Assembly (NCBI RefSeq): GCF_000400465.1
Contig: NW_008806285.1
Span: 124,001-188,000 of the forward strand
DNA: 64,000 nucleotides
Reading direction: 5' to 3'
Source of the DNA: Wallemia ichthyophaga EXF-994
Taxonomy: Eukaryota > Basidiomycota > Wallemiomycetes > Wallemiales > Wallemiaceae
The notes below the pieces were generated by a model. It was not told the DNA's origin. It saw nothing but the letters and a program-made list of their open reading frames with translations, and did no database searches. A program made the translations under genes and the position numbers. How positions within the stretch are numbered: the stretch's first letter is position 1; each line of letters starts with the position of its first letter. Of this stretch, positions 33,435 to 44,827 are shown piece by piece.

Positions 33435-34471
33435 CTAAGCAAGTACAACAGCCAATCCAACCAACGCTAATAATCCGGTTGACAAAACAGCTCTGGTTGA
33501 AGATGAGTCAGGGTCGGTGTTTTGTGCGCTGGTGTTGTCATCGTTGTCGTCGTTGTCGTCGTTGTCGTTTTCGTTGTCGTTGTCGCTGTTACCGCCACTG
33601 CCTGCAACGACTGAGCTTGGTGTGGCAGAGACAGACGCGGTGTTGACAGTTGAAGTAGGCTTAGCAGACACAGTGCTATCGCCAACCTCACAGATAAAGT
33701 AAGTCGCAGCGACAATCTTTGAGTTAGTGGAATCAATGTAGTCGGCAATGTTCATTTTACCGAGTGGAGTCTGGCTATCTAAGCCGTCTGGGGCCTGGAA
33801 GTCTTGTGGCTGCTTCAATAACAAAAATTGGTATCTGTGTGGACCACTGCCTCTTGCTGGGCCTGGACCTGTGTAGCTGGTGATAACCTTACCAGAGTCA
33901 CCGTCGTGGATTGCAACTCCATTGTCCGAGTCTGAGTCGTCGCTGTCGTCGCCATCACCGCCAACTGAAATGTTGTTCTCAAGGAAATGGCGTGTTTGGC
34001 CTGTAAATAGAATAAGCGTGGATCATCAAAGTGCTCAAATACACACCTTCTGATTGGTCTGCACCGTTGTAGTCTGCATCGATCAGTGCTAAAGTGTATT
34101 GTCCGTCAAGTGTAGCGTTTTCAGATGGGAGGTATCTAAACTCTGGCTTCTCTTGAACGGCTGTGGAGCGCGTGAGTATTTTAACTCCAAACTACCCCAA
34201 ACGCACCGTCCTTTGACAGACGCTGGCCCAAGCTCAGTGGCTCATCTTGGTTATCAAACTTGACCCAGAGAAGTCCTTGGAGATTGTTGAAATCCTCTGA
34301 CTGGAACTCATCCCCAATCAGTCCTGCTGCATTGAAGTCTGCCTGTATGTGTGTTAGTTGTGCCCATCAATAGCTAACTCGACCCACCTTTACTACTGCG
34401 AGTCTGCCTTCATCAACAGCGGCAACGGAAACACCTGCCAAAGCAGCGAGTAATAAAGATTTAATCAACAT
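33435..34471 (-). CDS. secreted PEBP-family protein with GPI-like tail
   Basis: Exons 34388-34471, 34207-34342, 34047-34160 and 33435-34000 give 299 aa; the three introns are 45-46 nt. A signal peptide (about 1-18) is followed by a phosphatidylethanolamine-binding domain: ALIDADYNGADQSEG corresponds to the family DPD-type motif, and then comes ITSYTGPGPARGSGPHRYQFLLL, where GPxPxxGxHRY is the PEBP signature. An Asp/Ser-rich insert interrupts the domain (about 130-150). The C-terminus has a Ser/Thr-rich stalk, an Asn/Asp repeat and a final hydrophobic stretch suitable for GPI attachment. Most PEBPs are cytosolic; secreted anchored forms occur in fungi but their role is unclear. Confidence 0.85.
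33535..33590 (-). repeat. GTT/GTC hexamer repeat coding Asn-Asp tract
   Basis: Imperfect tandem GTCGTT/GTCGTTG units (seen on the plus strand) that encode alternating Asp and Asn in the PEBP stalk. It is in frame and likely length-variable. Confidence 0.75.
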
Positions 34472-34549
34472 TTTTAGATGATAGTTGTTCTGGTTTAAGA
34501 GGGTTCCTCAGCCTTCTGGGCCTTCTCCGCCTTCTTCAAACATCTTCAA

Positions 34550-36061
34550 ATGTCCGAATTCAAAGAGCTTGTGGAATTTCTTAGGAATGATAATCCAACT
34601 ATCAGGCAGATTGCCATACAGCACCTCGCGGGTTTCACGACCAATCAGAAGCAGCTATTCGACAACGACGCCATCTCCCAGGTAAAGCTGTCGTGCAGAG
34701 ATAAGCCTGTAAGTGGGCTGTAGATGCTTAGTCATTGCTCACCAGGCCTATCACGCTCAAGGCTATTGCTCACGACGCTTTCTCCATCCTCGTGAACCTC
34801 TCCGACTCTGTTCTCAGCTCAAATGCCATCGCTACCAAAGAATTCCTCCTTTTCCTTACCAGCTACATCTCCAATCCATCAGCTCTATTAGCTGATCTAG
34901 CCTGTATGCTTCTCTCTAACCTCAGCAAGCTCCCAAATCTCATGCATGCGCTATGCTCTCAGCAAATCCCAATTAGTCTCCACGACGGAAATGTTTCTTA
35001 TATTGCGTCTAAGAGCGATTCTTCAAGCGTACAGATGGATGGTCTTCAAACCACCGTAAAAGCTCTTCCCTGTCTCGTTGAGGCTTTTGTCCAGGGCGCT
35101 AACAAACCCGAGACGGCTGTTGAGAGTGCTGAGGCTGATGCACAGCGTAAATCTAATTGCCACTTCTTAGGCTCCGTATTCGCCAACATCACCACTACTC
35201 AACCTGGCAGAGACTTTTTCACATCTCCTTCACTTTCATTCGACTCCCTTGCCAACCAAAAGTCTGCCAAGGAGTATCCACTTGCCAAGCTCACTGCTTT
35301 CACAGAGCACCCAAGCAATATCAGAAGACACGGTGTAGCTGCTGCTCTCAAGTGAGTTGCTTTGGCTTGATATCATCACCTCACCTCACCCACTTAGGAA
35401 CTCGACTTTCGTTAAGGACGCACACAGGGCACTACTTGCACAAGACTCAGAAATTGTTGGCGAGTGCAACGGCGTTAATATGCTTCCATATGTCCTCTTG
35501 CCCTTGTGTGGTCCTGAAGAATTCGATATCGAGGTGCGTTGTTTCTTGGCATTTCATCTTATTCTCACATTCCACCGCACATAGGAACAAGAGGCTCTGC
35601 CGGAAGTTTGCCAATTACTCCCTCCAACAAAACAGCGCGAAGTGGATCCTAGCATCCGCAAGACACACATTGAGACACTCTTGCTACTCTGCACCACACT
35701 CCACGGAAGGGAGTACCTCAGGAGCAGGAACACTTACGTTGTCATCAAGGCTGCCCATGCCGATGAAAAGGACCAGCAGGTATGCTCGACTTTTTTTTTA
35801 AAAAAAATACTTGGTGCCTAATCAACTATCTACAGGTCACCGATGAAATGATCAAGGTGGGAACGTAGCGTTAATATAGAGCAATCTAACTCGCTGCACA
35901 GCTCGTCAACCTCATCATGAGAGAAGAGGGCCAAGAGTGAGTATGTTCCTCGCTGCGTCATCACCCGCTGACAATTGCGATTGCACAGAACAAAGATACA
36001 GGAGCTCTCAAAAAAAGAATCTGAGCTGATAGACGAGGACATGACAATCGAGGAGGTTTAA
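34550..36061 (+). CDS. HGH1: Hgh1 armadillo-like chaperone
   Basis: Hgh1 homologues assist folding of translation elongation factor 2. Exons are 34550-34708, 34762-35351, 35398-35533, 35585-35779, 35836-35856, 35902-35936 and 35989-36061, giving 402 aa (yeast Hgh1 is 394). Conserved points are the repeat ending AIAHDAFSILVNLSD, FLGSVFANITTTQPGRDFF, RRHGVAAALKNSTFVKDAH, MLPYVLLPLCGPEEFD, and near the end the run KTHIETLLLLCTTLHGREYLR. The HEAT/armadillo repeats fill the protein; there are no catalytic motifs. Exon 5 is only 21 nt and exon 6 35 nt. The first intron was placed at GTAAGT because it restores the RDKPAIAHDA junction; a GTAAAG donor further upstream is an alternative. A run of T and A at 35790-35807 lies inside intron 4. 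Confidence 0.88.
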
Positions 36062-36132
36062 ACTATTTAAATTCACATGCATATTTATATTTAGAACGCA
36101 AACGTTGGCTTAGTCAAGTACAATCAACTCAT

Positions 36133-39100
36133 ATGTCCAAAACGCCACCGAACATAGCTGTAATACCTAACGAGACGCCGAAAGCGAAAAAGAAGAACCC
36201 CATCAAGGCTATACGCTCTTTTGTGAGCAGGAACAACGCCGTGAAGCCAGAGAGCTTCAGACCACACGCCGACGAGATACCGTTTGCTTCTCTGCGAGTG
36301 CAAGTGCTTAATGCCAAAGATCTCGCAAGCAGAGACCGCAATGGACTGAGTGATCCGTTCATTGATATCAACTACGGCCTACTGCGCTTATCTACACCCT
36401 GCGTCAAGAAAACTGTAAATCCTTCATGGGATTCGAATGACGCGACGTTCGACATTAGTCTTTATAGATCTACAGTAGCAGATATTCTCCAGCTCGAATT
36501 CGTCTTGTGGGATAAGGATACTTTCGGCAAGGACTACCTTGGAGAATGCTGTGTCTATCTCGATGACTGGTTCCCAAAATTATATCCAAATCTCTCTACT
36601 AGAGCTGTTGAGTGGTCTGACCATCAGAATAATGTGCGTCGTCGGCTCTTTTCGGCGAACATTCATCCGTCGCTCCGGGTTTTGCTCTTTTACTAACTAA
36701 TGGCGTAGGTGCGCACCCTCAGTATCGAGTCGGCGAGGAAACACAACAGCGTCAGTGGCGTCCTCAATGTCAGATTCGGTCTCATTCAACACGTCGCATC
36801 CCCCGTTGTCGATTTGGCGAGTGAATTTGAGGATATTCTCGCGAAAGTTCGCAAATCTGTTGATTGCGGTTTATTGTCCGCTCCTCCTGTGGGTATTTTG
36901 GTGGTGTATGTACATGATGATGCTCACCTAAATGCAACACACAGGTCGCTTCAATAGGCACTCGTCTCATCAGCTCCAATTCCCTCTCGCAGCAAGTGAG
37001 CAACGACTCAACGCGCACCGTTGTCGCCTCAGGTTCAGGTAGCGAAGATATCCCATCTTATGCCCTCACCAGATCTACAACTGGAGGGAACGATAGCATC
37101 GGTGACGAGTCGGACACTTTCGACGATTCTGATGTAGATATAACTATATCAGACGTCGAAGGCGATGAAGTGGAAAATGATGCCGAAGAGGTTAGGCACG
37201 CTGACGAGTCAAACGTACCCACACCGACAGTCGGGAAAAGTGAAACAGAATCATTCATAAAGGGGATCGAGTCGAGAAGAAGTGAATCACAACCAGAGCA
37301 CAGAACATCTTCAACCCTCTCCCCGAGAGATATACCACCATTTAGAAAAAAGTCATCCAAGCTTAAACGCATGATAACACCGTTATCATCGAGACAAAAT
37401 AGCAGAGAAAGTATACCACTCGCCATCACACCACAGGGTGATATATCTGAACCTAATCTTTCTTCGCATTCGCCTATGTCTCTCAAATCTAAAAGAAGAA
37501 GGCCGAAGAAAGCGAGATCGAGTAGACCAAAAACTGGCGGGTTCAACTTGTACTCGGAAGATGCTTCCAATGTACTTGGTGTTGTGCTGTTAGAAGTCCG
37601 TCACGGTGAGGATTTGCCGAGAATGAAAAACTTGACTAGAACTGGATGGGATATGGACCCATTCGTCGTCATCAGTTTTGGCAAGAAGATATTTAGGACT
37701 AGGGTTATTCGGCACTCTCTAAACCCTACTTGGGACGAGCAGCTCTATTTCCATGTGCGTAACGGTGAAAGCAAATTTAATGTTGACTTCTCCGTCTTGG
37801 ATTGGGATAAACTCAGTGCGAACGATCATGTCGGAGAAGCTTCACTACCGCTCCAGGAACTAATATACAAAGCACCAAAAGCAGACGCCAGTACTGGATT
37901 GTTCAATACAGATGACTATGACGCGCATGGAATGGAGGATTACAAGCTAGATCTCAAGATAGATGAGAATTGGGAAGAAAAGCACCGACCAAATATACTC
38001 ATCAAAGCCAAATACCTGCCATACGCAGCGCTCAGACAAAGATTTTGGAGATCATACCTCGACCAATACGATACCGATGATACAGGAGCAATTGCACGTG
38101 TGGAGCTGACGATGATGCTTGACTCGCTTGGCTCGACACTCACATCACTCACTATCGACTCTTTCTTCACCAGATGGGACAAGGACCCGCGCAGTGACGA
38201 GCTTAGCTACGACCAGATCATACAGGTACTGGAGAATGAAACAAACAAACCAATTAACGAGAGGAGGTCACTTGATGCAGATGCTGACGAGACTGATGCT
38301 TCGGTGTCACCTGGCCCAACCACTCCAGCAGCATTGACGGCGTGCACTAACAGCAATGAAGCTCCTCTCGAATATACCGGACCTCTCGCGCGCCCGCCAA
38401 ATAACTCTCCTGATACCGTCGAAGAAAATAAGCGGGCATCTAAAGTAAAGAATGAAGGCGCGGGTAATGAGACTGATCCCTTGATTAGTGAAGAAACATC
38501 AAAGCTTAAAATTTCGACTGAATTTATCGACAGTTCAAAACTCTCCCCTCAAGGTGATTTCATGTCTTCGTCGTCGAGTATTTCTGGATACGATGCTAGC
38601 GATTTGGAAGATTCCACCGAGATTGAAAGAGATACTGCGAGCGACTACAGCAAGATGAAGTTAAGGATGGATGAGAGCCAGCACGAGAAAATTATTAACA
38701 TCAAAGTCTGCCCGCTCTGTCATAAGGGTAGATTGAACAGTAAAGCTGAAGTAGATATCGTTACACATCTGGCTATATGCGCGTCGACTGATTGGGGTAG
38801 ATTGAATAGAATAGCTGTGTCAAATTATGTCACGGCTTCTCAAGCTCAAAGGAAGTGGATTAGCAAGATCGCTTCAAAAATATCAACGGGATCTTACAAG
38901 CTAGGAGCTAATTCAGCAAATATACTTGTCCAAGATAGATTGTCAGGCAAGGTTCAAGAAGAGAAAATGCAGATATATGTGAGAATTGGTATTCGAATGC
39001 TTTACAAAGGAGCAAGATCAAAGATGGAAGGTAGTAGAGCTAGAAAATTACTCAAATCCATGTCAATAAAACAAGGTAAAAAGTATGATGACCCAGAATC

Positions 39101-39898
39101 AATTCGAGAGATACCCAACTTTATCCAATTCCATAATCTGCGAATGGACGAAGTGCTTGAGCCAGTCACAGCATTCAAAACATTTAACCAATTCTTTTAT
39201 AGAAAGTTGAAGGCTGATGCGAGGCCAGTAGAGAAACCAGAAGATGGATCGAGGTTGGTTAGTGCAGCTGACTGTAGAATGGTTGTGTTTGATGACTTTG
39301 ATGTTGCAACCAAGGTCTGGATAAAGGGTAGAGGATTTACAGTCGCCAAATTGCTCGGCGAGAAGGTATCTAAGGAGGATTGGTGTGCAGCACTGATTGA
39401 CAAGGAGCAATTGCCAAGTCTGTGTGTGTTCAGACTTGCTCCTCAAGACTATCACCGCTTTCACTCACCTGTTGATGGAGTTATGGGAGAGATTACGACG
39501 ATTGAGGGAGAATACTACACTGTCAACCCACAAGCTGTGAGATCGTCGATTTCTGTCTTTTCTGATAATGTGAGTGATGAAATTGAGTGGTTTAAAGCGG
39601 CTAATCACATACACAGGTACGCGTAATTGTGCCAATTCATACGGAACGCTACGGGACTGTAGTGGCAGTCTGTATCGGAGCCATGATGGTAGGTTCAACG
39701 ATACTGACGAAAAAGGAGGGCGAGAGAGTGAACAGAGGTGAAGAATTTGGATACTTTGCTTTCGGAGGATCGACAATTGTGTGCCTCTTTCCGTCAGGAG
39801 TTGTTTCATGGGATGATGACGTCAAGGAGAACAGCAGCGCAGCTATCGAAACGCTGGTGCGAGTTGGTATGGGTATTGGTTCGTTGAATGAACATTAG
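36133..39898 (+). CDS. phosphatidylserine decarboxylase with two C2 domains (Psd2-type)
   Basis: Decarboxylates phosphatidylserine to phosphatidylethanolamine in the endomembrane system. Exons 36133-36633, 36709-36888, 36945-39569 and 39617-39898 give 1195 aa. The first C2 domain spans about 55-165 (SLRVQVLNAKDLASRDRNG, VNPSWD), the second about 420-560 (GVVLLEVRHGEDLPRMKN, LNPTWDEQLYFHV). An EF-hand-like segment follows (DQYDTDDTGAIARVE). The decarboxylase domain starts about 960 (FNQFFYRKLKADARP, DYHRFHSPVDGVMGE). Self-cleavage that makes the pyruvoyl group occurs at the Gly-Ser of MMVGSTILT, which lies in the last exon. A zinc-knuckle-like CPLCHKG ... HLAIC is seen around 580-605. Fungal Psd2-type enzymes have this plan. 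Confidence 0.92.
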
Positions 39899-40119
39899 TT
39901 GTACAATCATTCACAGAGATATTTGAGTGGATTTGAGTGAATGAAAAATGGCACGCAAAATTACAGCGGATGATTGAGTAAAAGGGATGTAAGAAAGTAA
40001 TCGGAGTAATTGAATGTGATTAAATAAACAAAGACTCGTTGACGGAATTTATAAATTTACTTCTTCGTGTCCACTGTAAGCTTCTTGAAACGCAACGTCA
40101 GTGTCTGCAGACGATCTCG

Positions 40120-42084
40120 ATGGCTTTAAATTACCAACAGCTGGGGGAACGTCCGCAGGATATTCAGCAGTTGCAACAAGCCCAAGCTAGACGTTCTCCT
40201 CGTATGGCTGCTGCATTGCTTCAACAGAGGCGAAGTGCCGCTATGGGTCAGCCGACGCCGACTCCGAGTTTGGGGATAAATGCGTTTGAAGGGGGCAATA
40301 ATTCACCTGGCAGCTTCGATTGGAATCCTCAAATTCAATTTGGTACGTCTATTCACTCTTGTTTACTTGAAATTCCGGTGCTGATCTGATAATTTACAAG
40401 ACCCAAATCGCGAGCAGCAAATGCAGCAGCAGCGTCTAGCACAGTATCAACTTCAGCAGCATTTCTTGCAACAGCAGCAAATGCAGCAGCTTCAGAAGCA
40501 GCAGATGGCTCTCCACCAGCACCAGCAACAGCAACAGCATCATTATCAGCAGCAACAACAGCAACAACAGCAACAACAACAGCAGCAGATGCACTTTAAT
40601 AGCATGCAGCAGCAGCGTCCGTCACCTATAATAGGTCACTACCCACAGAGGCCATCGACCAGTGACGGCATGGGCCAATTAAATGACACTCAAGCAAACG
40701 CTGCTATGAATGGTATTGGCGGTATTAATAGCATGAGCGCTGCATCGGATGCACTTAATTTACAGTTGAACGGCAGTCAGCATCCTTCCCCGGCTCATCC
40801 GCCTAAAGCTATTCCTACGCCACAGCCAATGTCTACACCACAGCCCGTCCCAACGCCTCCTCATTCTATAGGCACTCCTCAACCACAGACGCGTCCACAC
40901 TCACTACCTCACCCTCAACTACATCATCCAAACGCTCAGGTACATCCCTACTCAGCTCAGATTCAGGCTTTGCAAGCTGCGCAGGCTGCACAGGTATCTC
41001 AGCATGCCCAGGCTCAACAACAGCAACTCCAGCAACAGCAAATACATCCACAACATCCACATCAACATTCAATACGGCCACCAATGGGAAACATGCCTGA
41101 GGGTATACCGCCGCAATTAGCGTGAGTTCAGAAGTCTGGTGAGCTCAATGGACTGACGTATTCAATCGCAGTAGAATGCCAAACCATTCAGCAGCAGTAG
41201 CAGCAGCAGCAGCAGCCCCACGTGCACACGCTGGTACACTCAGATTGTTACAGTATATCGAACACTTCAGGCGACACATAAGCCTAGTGCATGGAGGGAA
41301 TAACCAGCACAAGGGAATGGGGGAGCAGCTGAGTGCAACGCAATGGCAAAACTTTGTACAGGAGTTCTTTATGCCATCCGCGATGCTCAGACTTAACTTC
41401 AAGAAGCTTGACGGAGGATATATGAATCAGAACCCACAAGATATGAGACAGACACGACATTTCGACCTACCATTTACGACACTACCGAGATATCATGCAG
41501 CATGGTCGCACAGCCAAGTAGCGGGGATAACAATGTCAACACCGGGTGCGCATGAGAGTGTTTATCACACATCGGGACCGACAGCTCAAGGGTTAAGAGG
41601 ACCAAACGGAGAAATTTTGCCCTCTTCAATGACGACAATAGCTACACACCTCGTACAAGCACCACGAGCGATGGTGTTGTACACATTCTCTAATGGAACA
41701 TCAATTAGAATGATAGGACACTTGCGAGCTGCGCTGACGGCATCATTACCACCACAAAACGGAGGCGGTCAACACGCACTAAAGTTTGAAACGCTAGAAT
41801 TTGACGTAGAAGCGTGCATAGAATCATTAGACAGATCGGCAATACAGTACAGAGCTGGAGATGATATACCGAAGCTGCCGGAGTGCGTGGTGAACGACTA
41901 CGGGCTTCCAGTGAGCGTGATGAAGTGCTTGGAAATCGTAGAATCTGTGGTGCAGATGCAAGATGTAATGAATTTCAGTCTGAGGAATAACTGTGGACCA
42001 GCGGAGGCGTTGAAGGAAATAAACAAAATCAAAGATACCAATTTGAAGAAAAGAAAGCTTGAAGCTGGACAAAGCCCTTTATGA
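40120..42084 (+). CDS. LIM-binding (Ldb/SEUSS-type) transcription cofactor, Gln-rich
   Basis: Exons 40120-40342, 40401-41121 and 41172-42084 give 618 aa. The N-terminal 310 residues are almost entirely Gln/Pro/His, with a pure polyglutamine core at about 40551-40588. From about residue 320 an Ldb1-type dimerisation domain is clear: GTLRLLQYIEHFRRHIS, QWQNFVQEFFMPSAMLRL, ATHLVQAPRAMVLYTFSNG and LEFDVEACIESLDRSAI. Fungal members (PtaB, Adn1, Mfg1-partner types) act in adhesion, filamentation and asexual development together with LisH or Flo8-like factors; that role here is inference. A polyalanine run follows the second intron. There are no other catalytic motifs. Confidence 0.88.
40411..41070 (+). 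repeat. CAG/CAA-rich polyglutamine-encoding region
   Basis: Dense CAG/CAA codons encoding long Gln stretches, interspersed with His, Pro and Met, inside the LIM-binding cofactor gene. CAG and CAA are mixed, which lowers slippage, but the longest run (about 40550-40590) is a candidate for length polymorphism. Confidence 0.8.
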
Positions 42085-42176
42085 GATTATAAATTTTGTA
42101 GTTATAAATTTATATGTTGTATTCCTGCGATACACGCAAACGCTGACGCCGACGATCAACAGCACAATAGACTAAG

Positions 42177-43959
42177 ATGGCGAGCGAGCTTAACCAGGAG
42201 ATTGAATACGTTCCACCACCCTACTATAATGAACAAAACTACGGTATGTTGATAGTACCGCCGTTTCACGCGTTTCCCGTCTCACTCCAACAAAGCATAC
42301 GAATACGATCCGAACGATATAAATATTGGACATTTATCGGTAAATGAGAATGTACAGCGAGCTCATTCACCAGCCTTGAACGGTTATACCAATCCAGACG
42401 CTGCGTCCATGTACTCGCAGAGCTCAGATCCACGTCTATCCCAGGGCGCTTTTCCCGCTTCGTTTAACCCCATGTTCGTAGCTAGGCCACCGGAGCCTGA
42501 GTCTGCTGCCGATGACGGCAGGTCTATAAGGTCTTTCGATACAGCTTCAGTGAATAACCAGTTGCCCGTCGCGAACGCACCAATGGTGCCAAACTTTTAT
42601 GCAGGTGCTGCGCCTCAAATGATGCCTTACAGCGGCTATCCTCCCTTTTATTCAAATCCTGATAATGTTTATACCTCCCCTCATCCGCAGATGTACTCGT
42701 CGATACCACCTGGATACAACATTCCTCCCCCGCCACCAATGCAGACTAGCCAGAACAGGTCAAAGACGTCGTTGAGCAGTCTAAGGACTCCTACGCTACC
42801 TACGAGGCAGCCAAAAACTCAAGTTAAGAATGAAATGCCTTACAATCGGGCCTTTGTCGATGATTACAGGACTAGAGTTAAGGGCGATCCTGATCCAGAG
42901 GCTCAGTTTGCTTATGCGAGATATTTAATTACTGCTGCTAAAAAGATTTACACGGACGAATCTCCAGCAAACCCCAAATCTGCTCATAAATACAGAGACT
43001 CGTTACTCGCAGAGTCCATCAAGGTTACAAAAAAACTAGCGACTCAACTAAAGCCAGGTTATGTCGAGGCTCAGTTCTTTCTTGCAAATTGCTTGGGTTC
43101 GGGGTCTTTAGGTTTGCAGACAGATCAGCAGAAGGCATATGATCTATATATAACTGCCGCCAAGAGGAACCACGGACCATCGACATACAGAGCTGCTGTG
43201 TGTAATGAACTAGGTGTTGGTACTAAGAAGGATGTAGCAAGGAGCTGTGAACTATACAGAAAAGCTGCGACTCTGGGTGAGACTGCCGCAATGTACAAAA
43301 TCGGTGTTATACTACTTAATGGGTTGTTGGGAGTGAATAGGAATGCAAAGGATGCTATTATTTGGTTCAACAGGGCTGCTCAGCAGGCTGACGAGGAAAA
43401 CCCACACGCCTTGCATGAATTAGCTTTGTTATATGAACATCCAGTTGCTGGTGCTTTGGTGCAAGATGATAATGTGGCATTTGATCTGTTCAGTCAAGCT
43501 GCACAGTATGGCTATGCACCAAGTCAGTTCAAGCTGGGTACTGCGTATGAGTACGGTAACTTGACATGCCCCGTTGATCCAAGAAGGTCGATTGCGTGGT
43601 ACACACGCGCTGCTGAAAAGGGCCATTCTGAAGCGGAGCTCGCGCTATCTGGTTGGTATTTGACGGGCTCTGAGGGTGTTCTCAAACAATCGGATGCTGA
43701 AGCTTTCCTTTGGGCCAGAAGAGCAGCCAATCAAGGACAAGCTAAGGCTGAGTATGCTGTTGGATACTACTCTGAAGTTGGCATTGGAGTGAAGCAGGAC
43801 TTAGAGTTGGCTAAGAAGTGGTACTTGAGAGCTTCACAGAAAGGCAATCAAAGAGCGTCACAAAGAATAGCTGAACTGAAGAGATTAGGAAATCAACGCA
43901 AAAATGGTAATAGACCTACACGCCAGCAAGCTAGAGATGAAGGATGCATAATAACGTAA
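42177..43959 (+). CDS. Sel1-repeat protein, Skt5/Chs4-type chitin synthase activator
   Basis: Exons 42177-42243 and 42296-43959 give 576 aa. The N-terminal 170 residues are Pro/Ser/Tyr-rich. Sel1/TPR-like repeats fill about 190-545, for example PEAQFAYARYLITAAKK, AQFFLANCLGSGSLGL, AVCNELGVGTKKDVARS and AEYAVGYYSEVGIGVKQ. The protein ends CIIT, a CaaX box suited to prenylation, as Skt5/Chs4 proteins have. Those proteins recruit and activate chitin synthase at the bud neck and septum. Bud-neck function here is inference; the domain architecture and CaaX box are seen directly. Confidence 0.88.
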
Positions 43960-44161
43960 TACAAGTTTCTTTACAATCATCGCAATACAAGTACAAGTAC
44001 ATTCAACATTAATACTCACATAGTCACTACATGACTTCATCACAATCATCATAGTCATTATTAAGCTAAGCTCAGCTCAGCTGCTCGTCATTCGTTTTTG
44101 CTTCTTGGATAACATTTCTCATAGAGTGTTTGTACAACTATAAGTCATTCATAAAAGATGT

Positions 44162-44815
44162 TCAAACCTTCTCAGCAGCCCAGACGCCAAACTTGCAAGC
44201 AGAACCTATAGCAGCGCTGAGGAGGGCGTGTGCTGGAGCCTGCTGTGCGCCGTGGTCAACGGCGGTGTCTAGGTGTTCGAGCTCATCATCTCTGAACTGC
44301 TCACACGTCTCCCTAAGCTTGACAAGATCTGGATGGAGATGCTCGAACTTTTTGAGCTGAATAATTTGACTGTGCGAGTGATTATGAGTTGTGATATCAT
44401 CGACTGGCAGGCACACTCACTCATCATAGTGCTCACCGATAACAGTCTCAACAGCCTCCGTGCAAGCCATAGCAGACTCCTTTCCCATGGCCGTTGTAGA
44501 CGCGCCCATAAACCAACCAGCAGCAACCCAAACAGGTGACAACATGGTCGGCCGCACCTGGAAATTCTCGAGAAGCTGGTTGAATGTTTTCAAGTGATGT
44601 TTCTCCTGATCCCACATGTTTTGTACTAGCTCAATTTCGCCTGCTCGCTCTACGCCGCCCTTCTTGGTGGCGTACATCTGCCCTGCATAGATCCAATTCG
44701 CACCGAGCTCGCCAGCGTGGTCGACGCGTATCAATCTGTCTATAACGTCTCTTTGAGAGGCAGATAAATTAATATTTTTGTACGTATTCAATAGCCTCAG
44801 CGAGCTTCTTAGCAT
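44162..44815 (-). CDS. COQ7: 5-demethoxyubiquinone hydroxylase Coq7
   Basis: A mitochondrial inner-membrane di-iron enzyme that adds the penultimate hydroxyl in ubiquinone synthesis. Exons 44421-44815 and 44162-44369 give 200 aa. The start at 44815 gives a short presequence (MLRSSLRLLNTYKN). The di-iron ligands lie in RVDHAGELGA, WDQEKHHLKTF, EAVETVIGEHYDDQI and DDELEHLDTAVDHGA, and the protein ends FGVWAAEKV, the family C-terminus. The spliced codon forms DDQIIQLKK across a 51-nt intron. Its start codon is 12 bp from that of the divergent OTU gene. Confidence 0.94.
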
Positions 44816-44827
44816 TGTGCAGTGAGG

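Noticed and set aside
33535-33590. Possible CRISPR-like or minisatellite array
   Set aside because: The units are imperfect six-base repeats that code in frame for Asp and Asn within the PEBP gene; there are no spacers.
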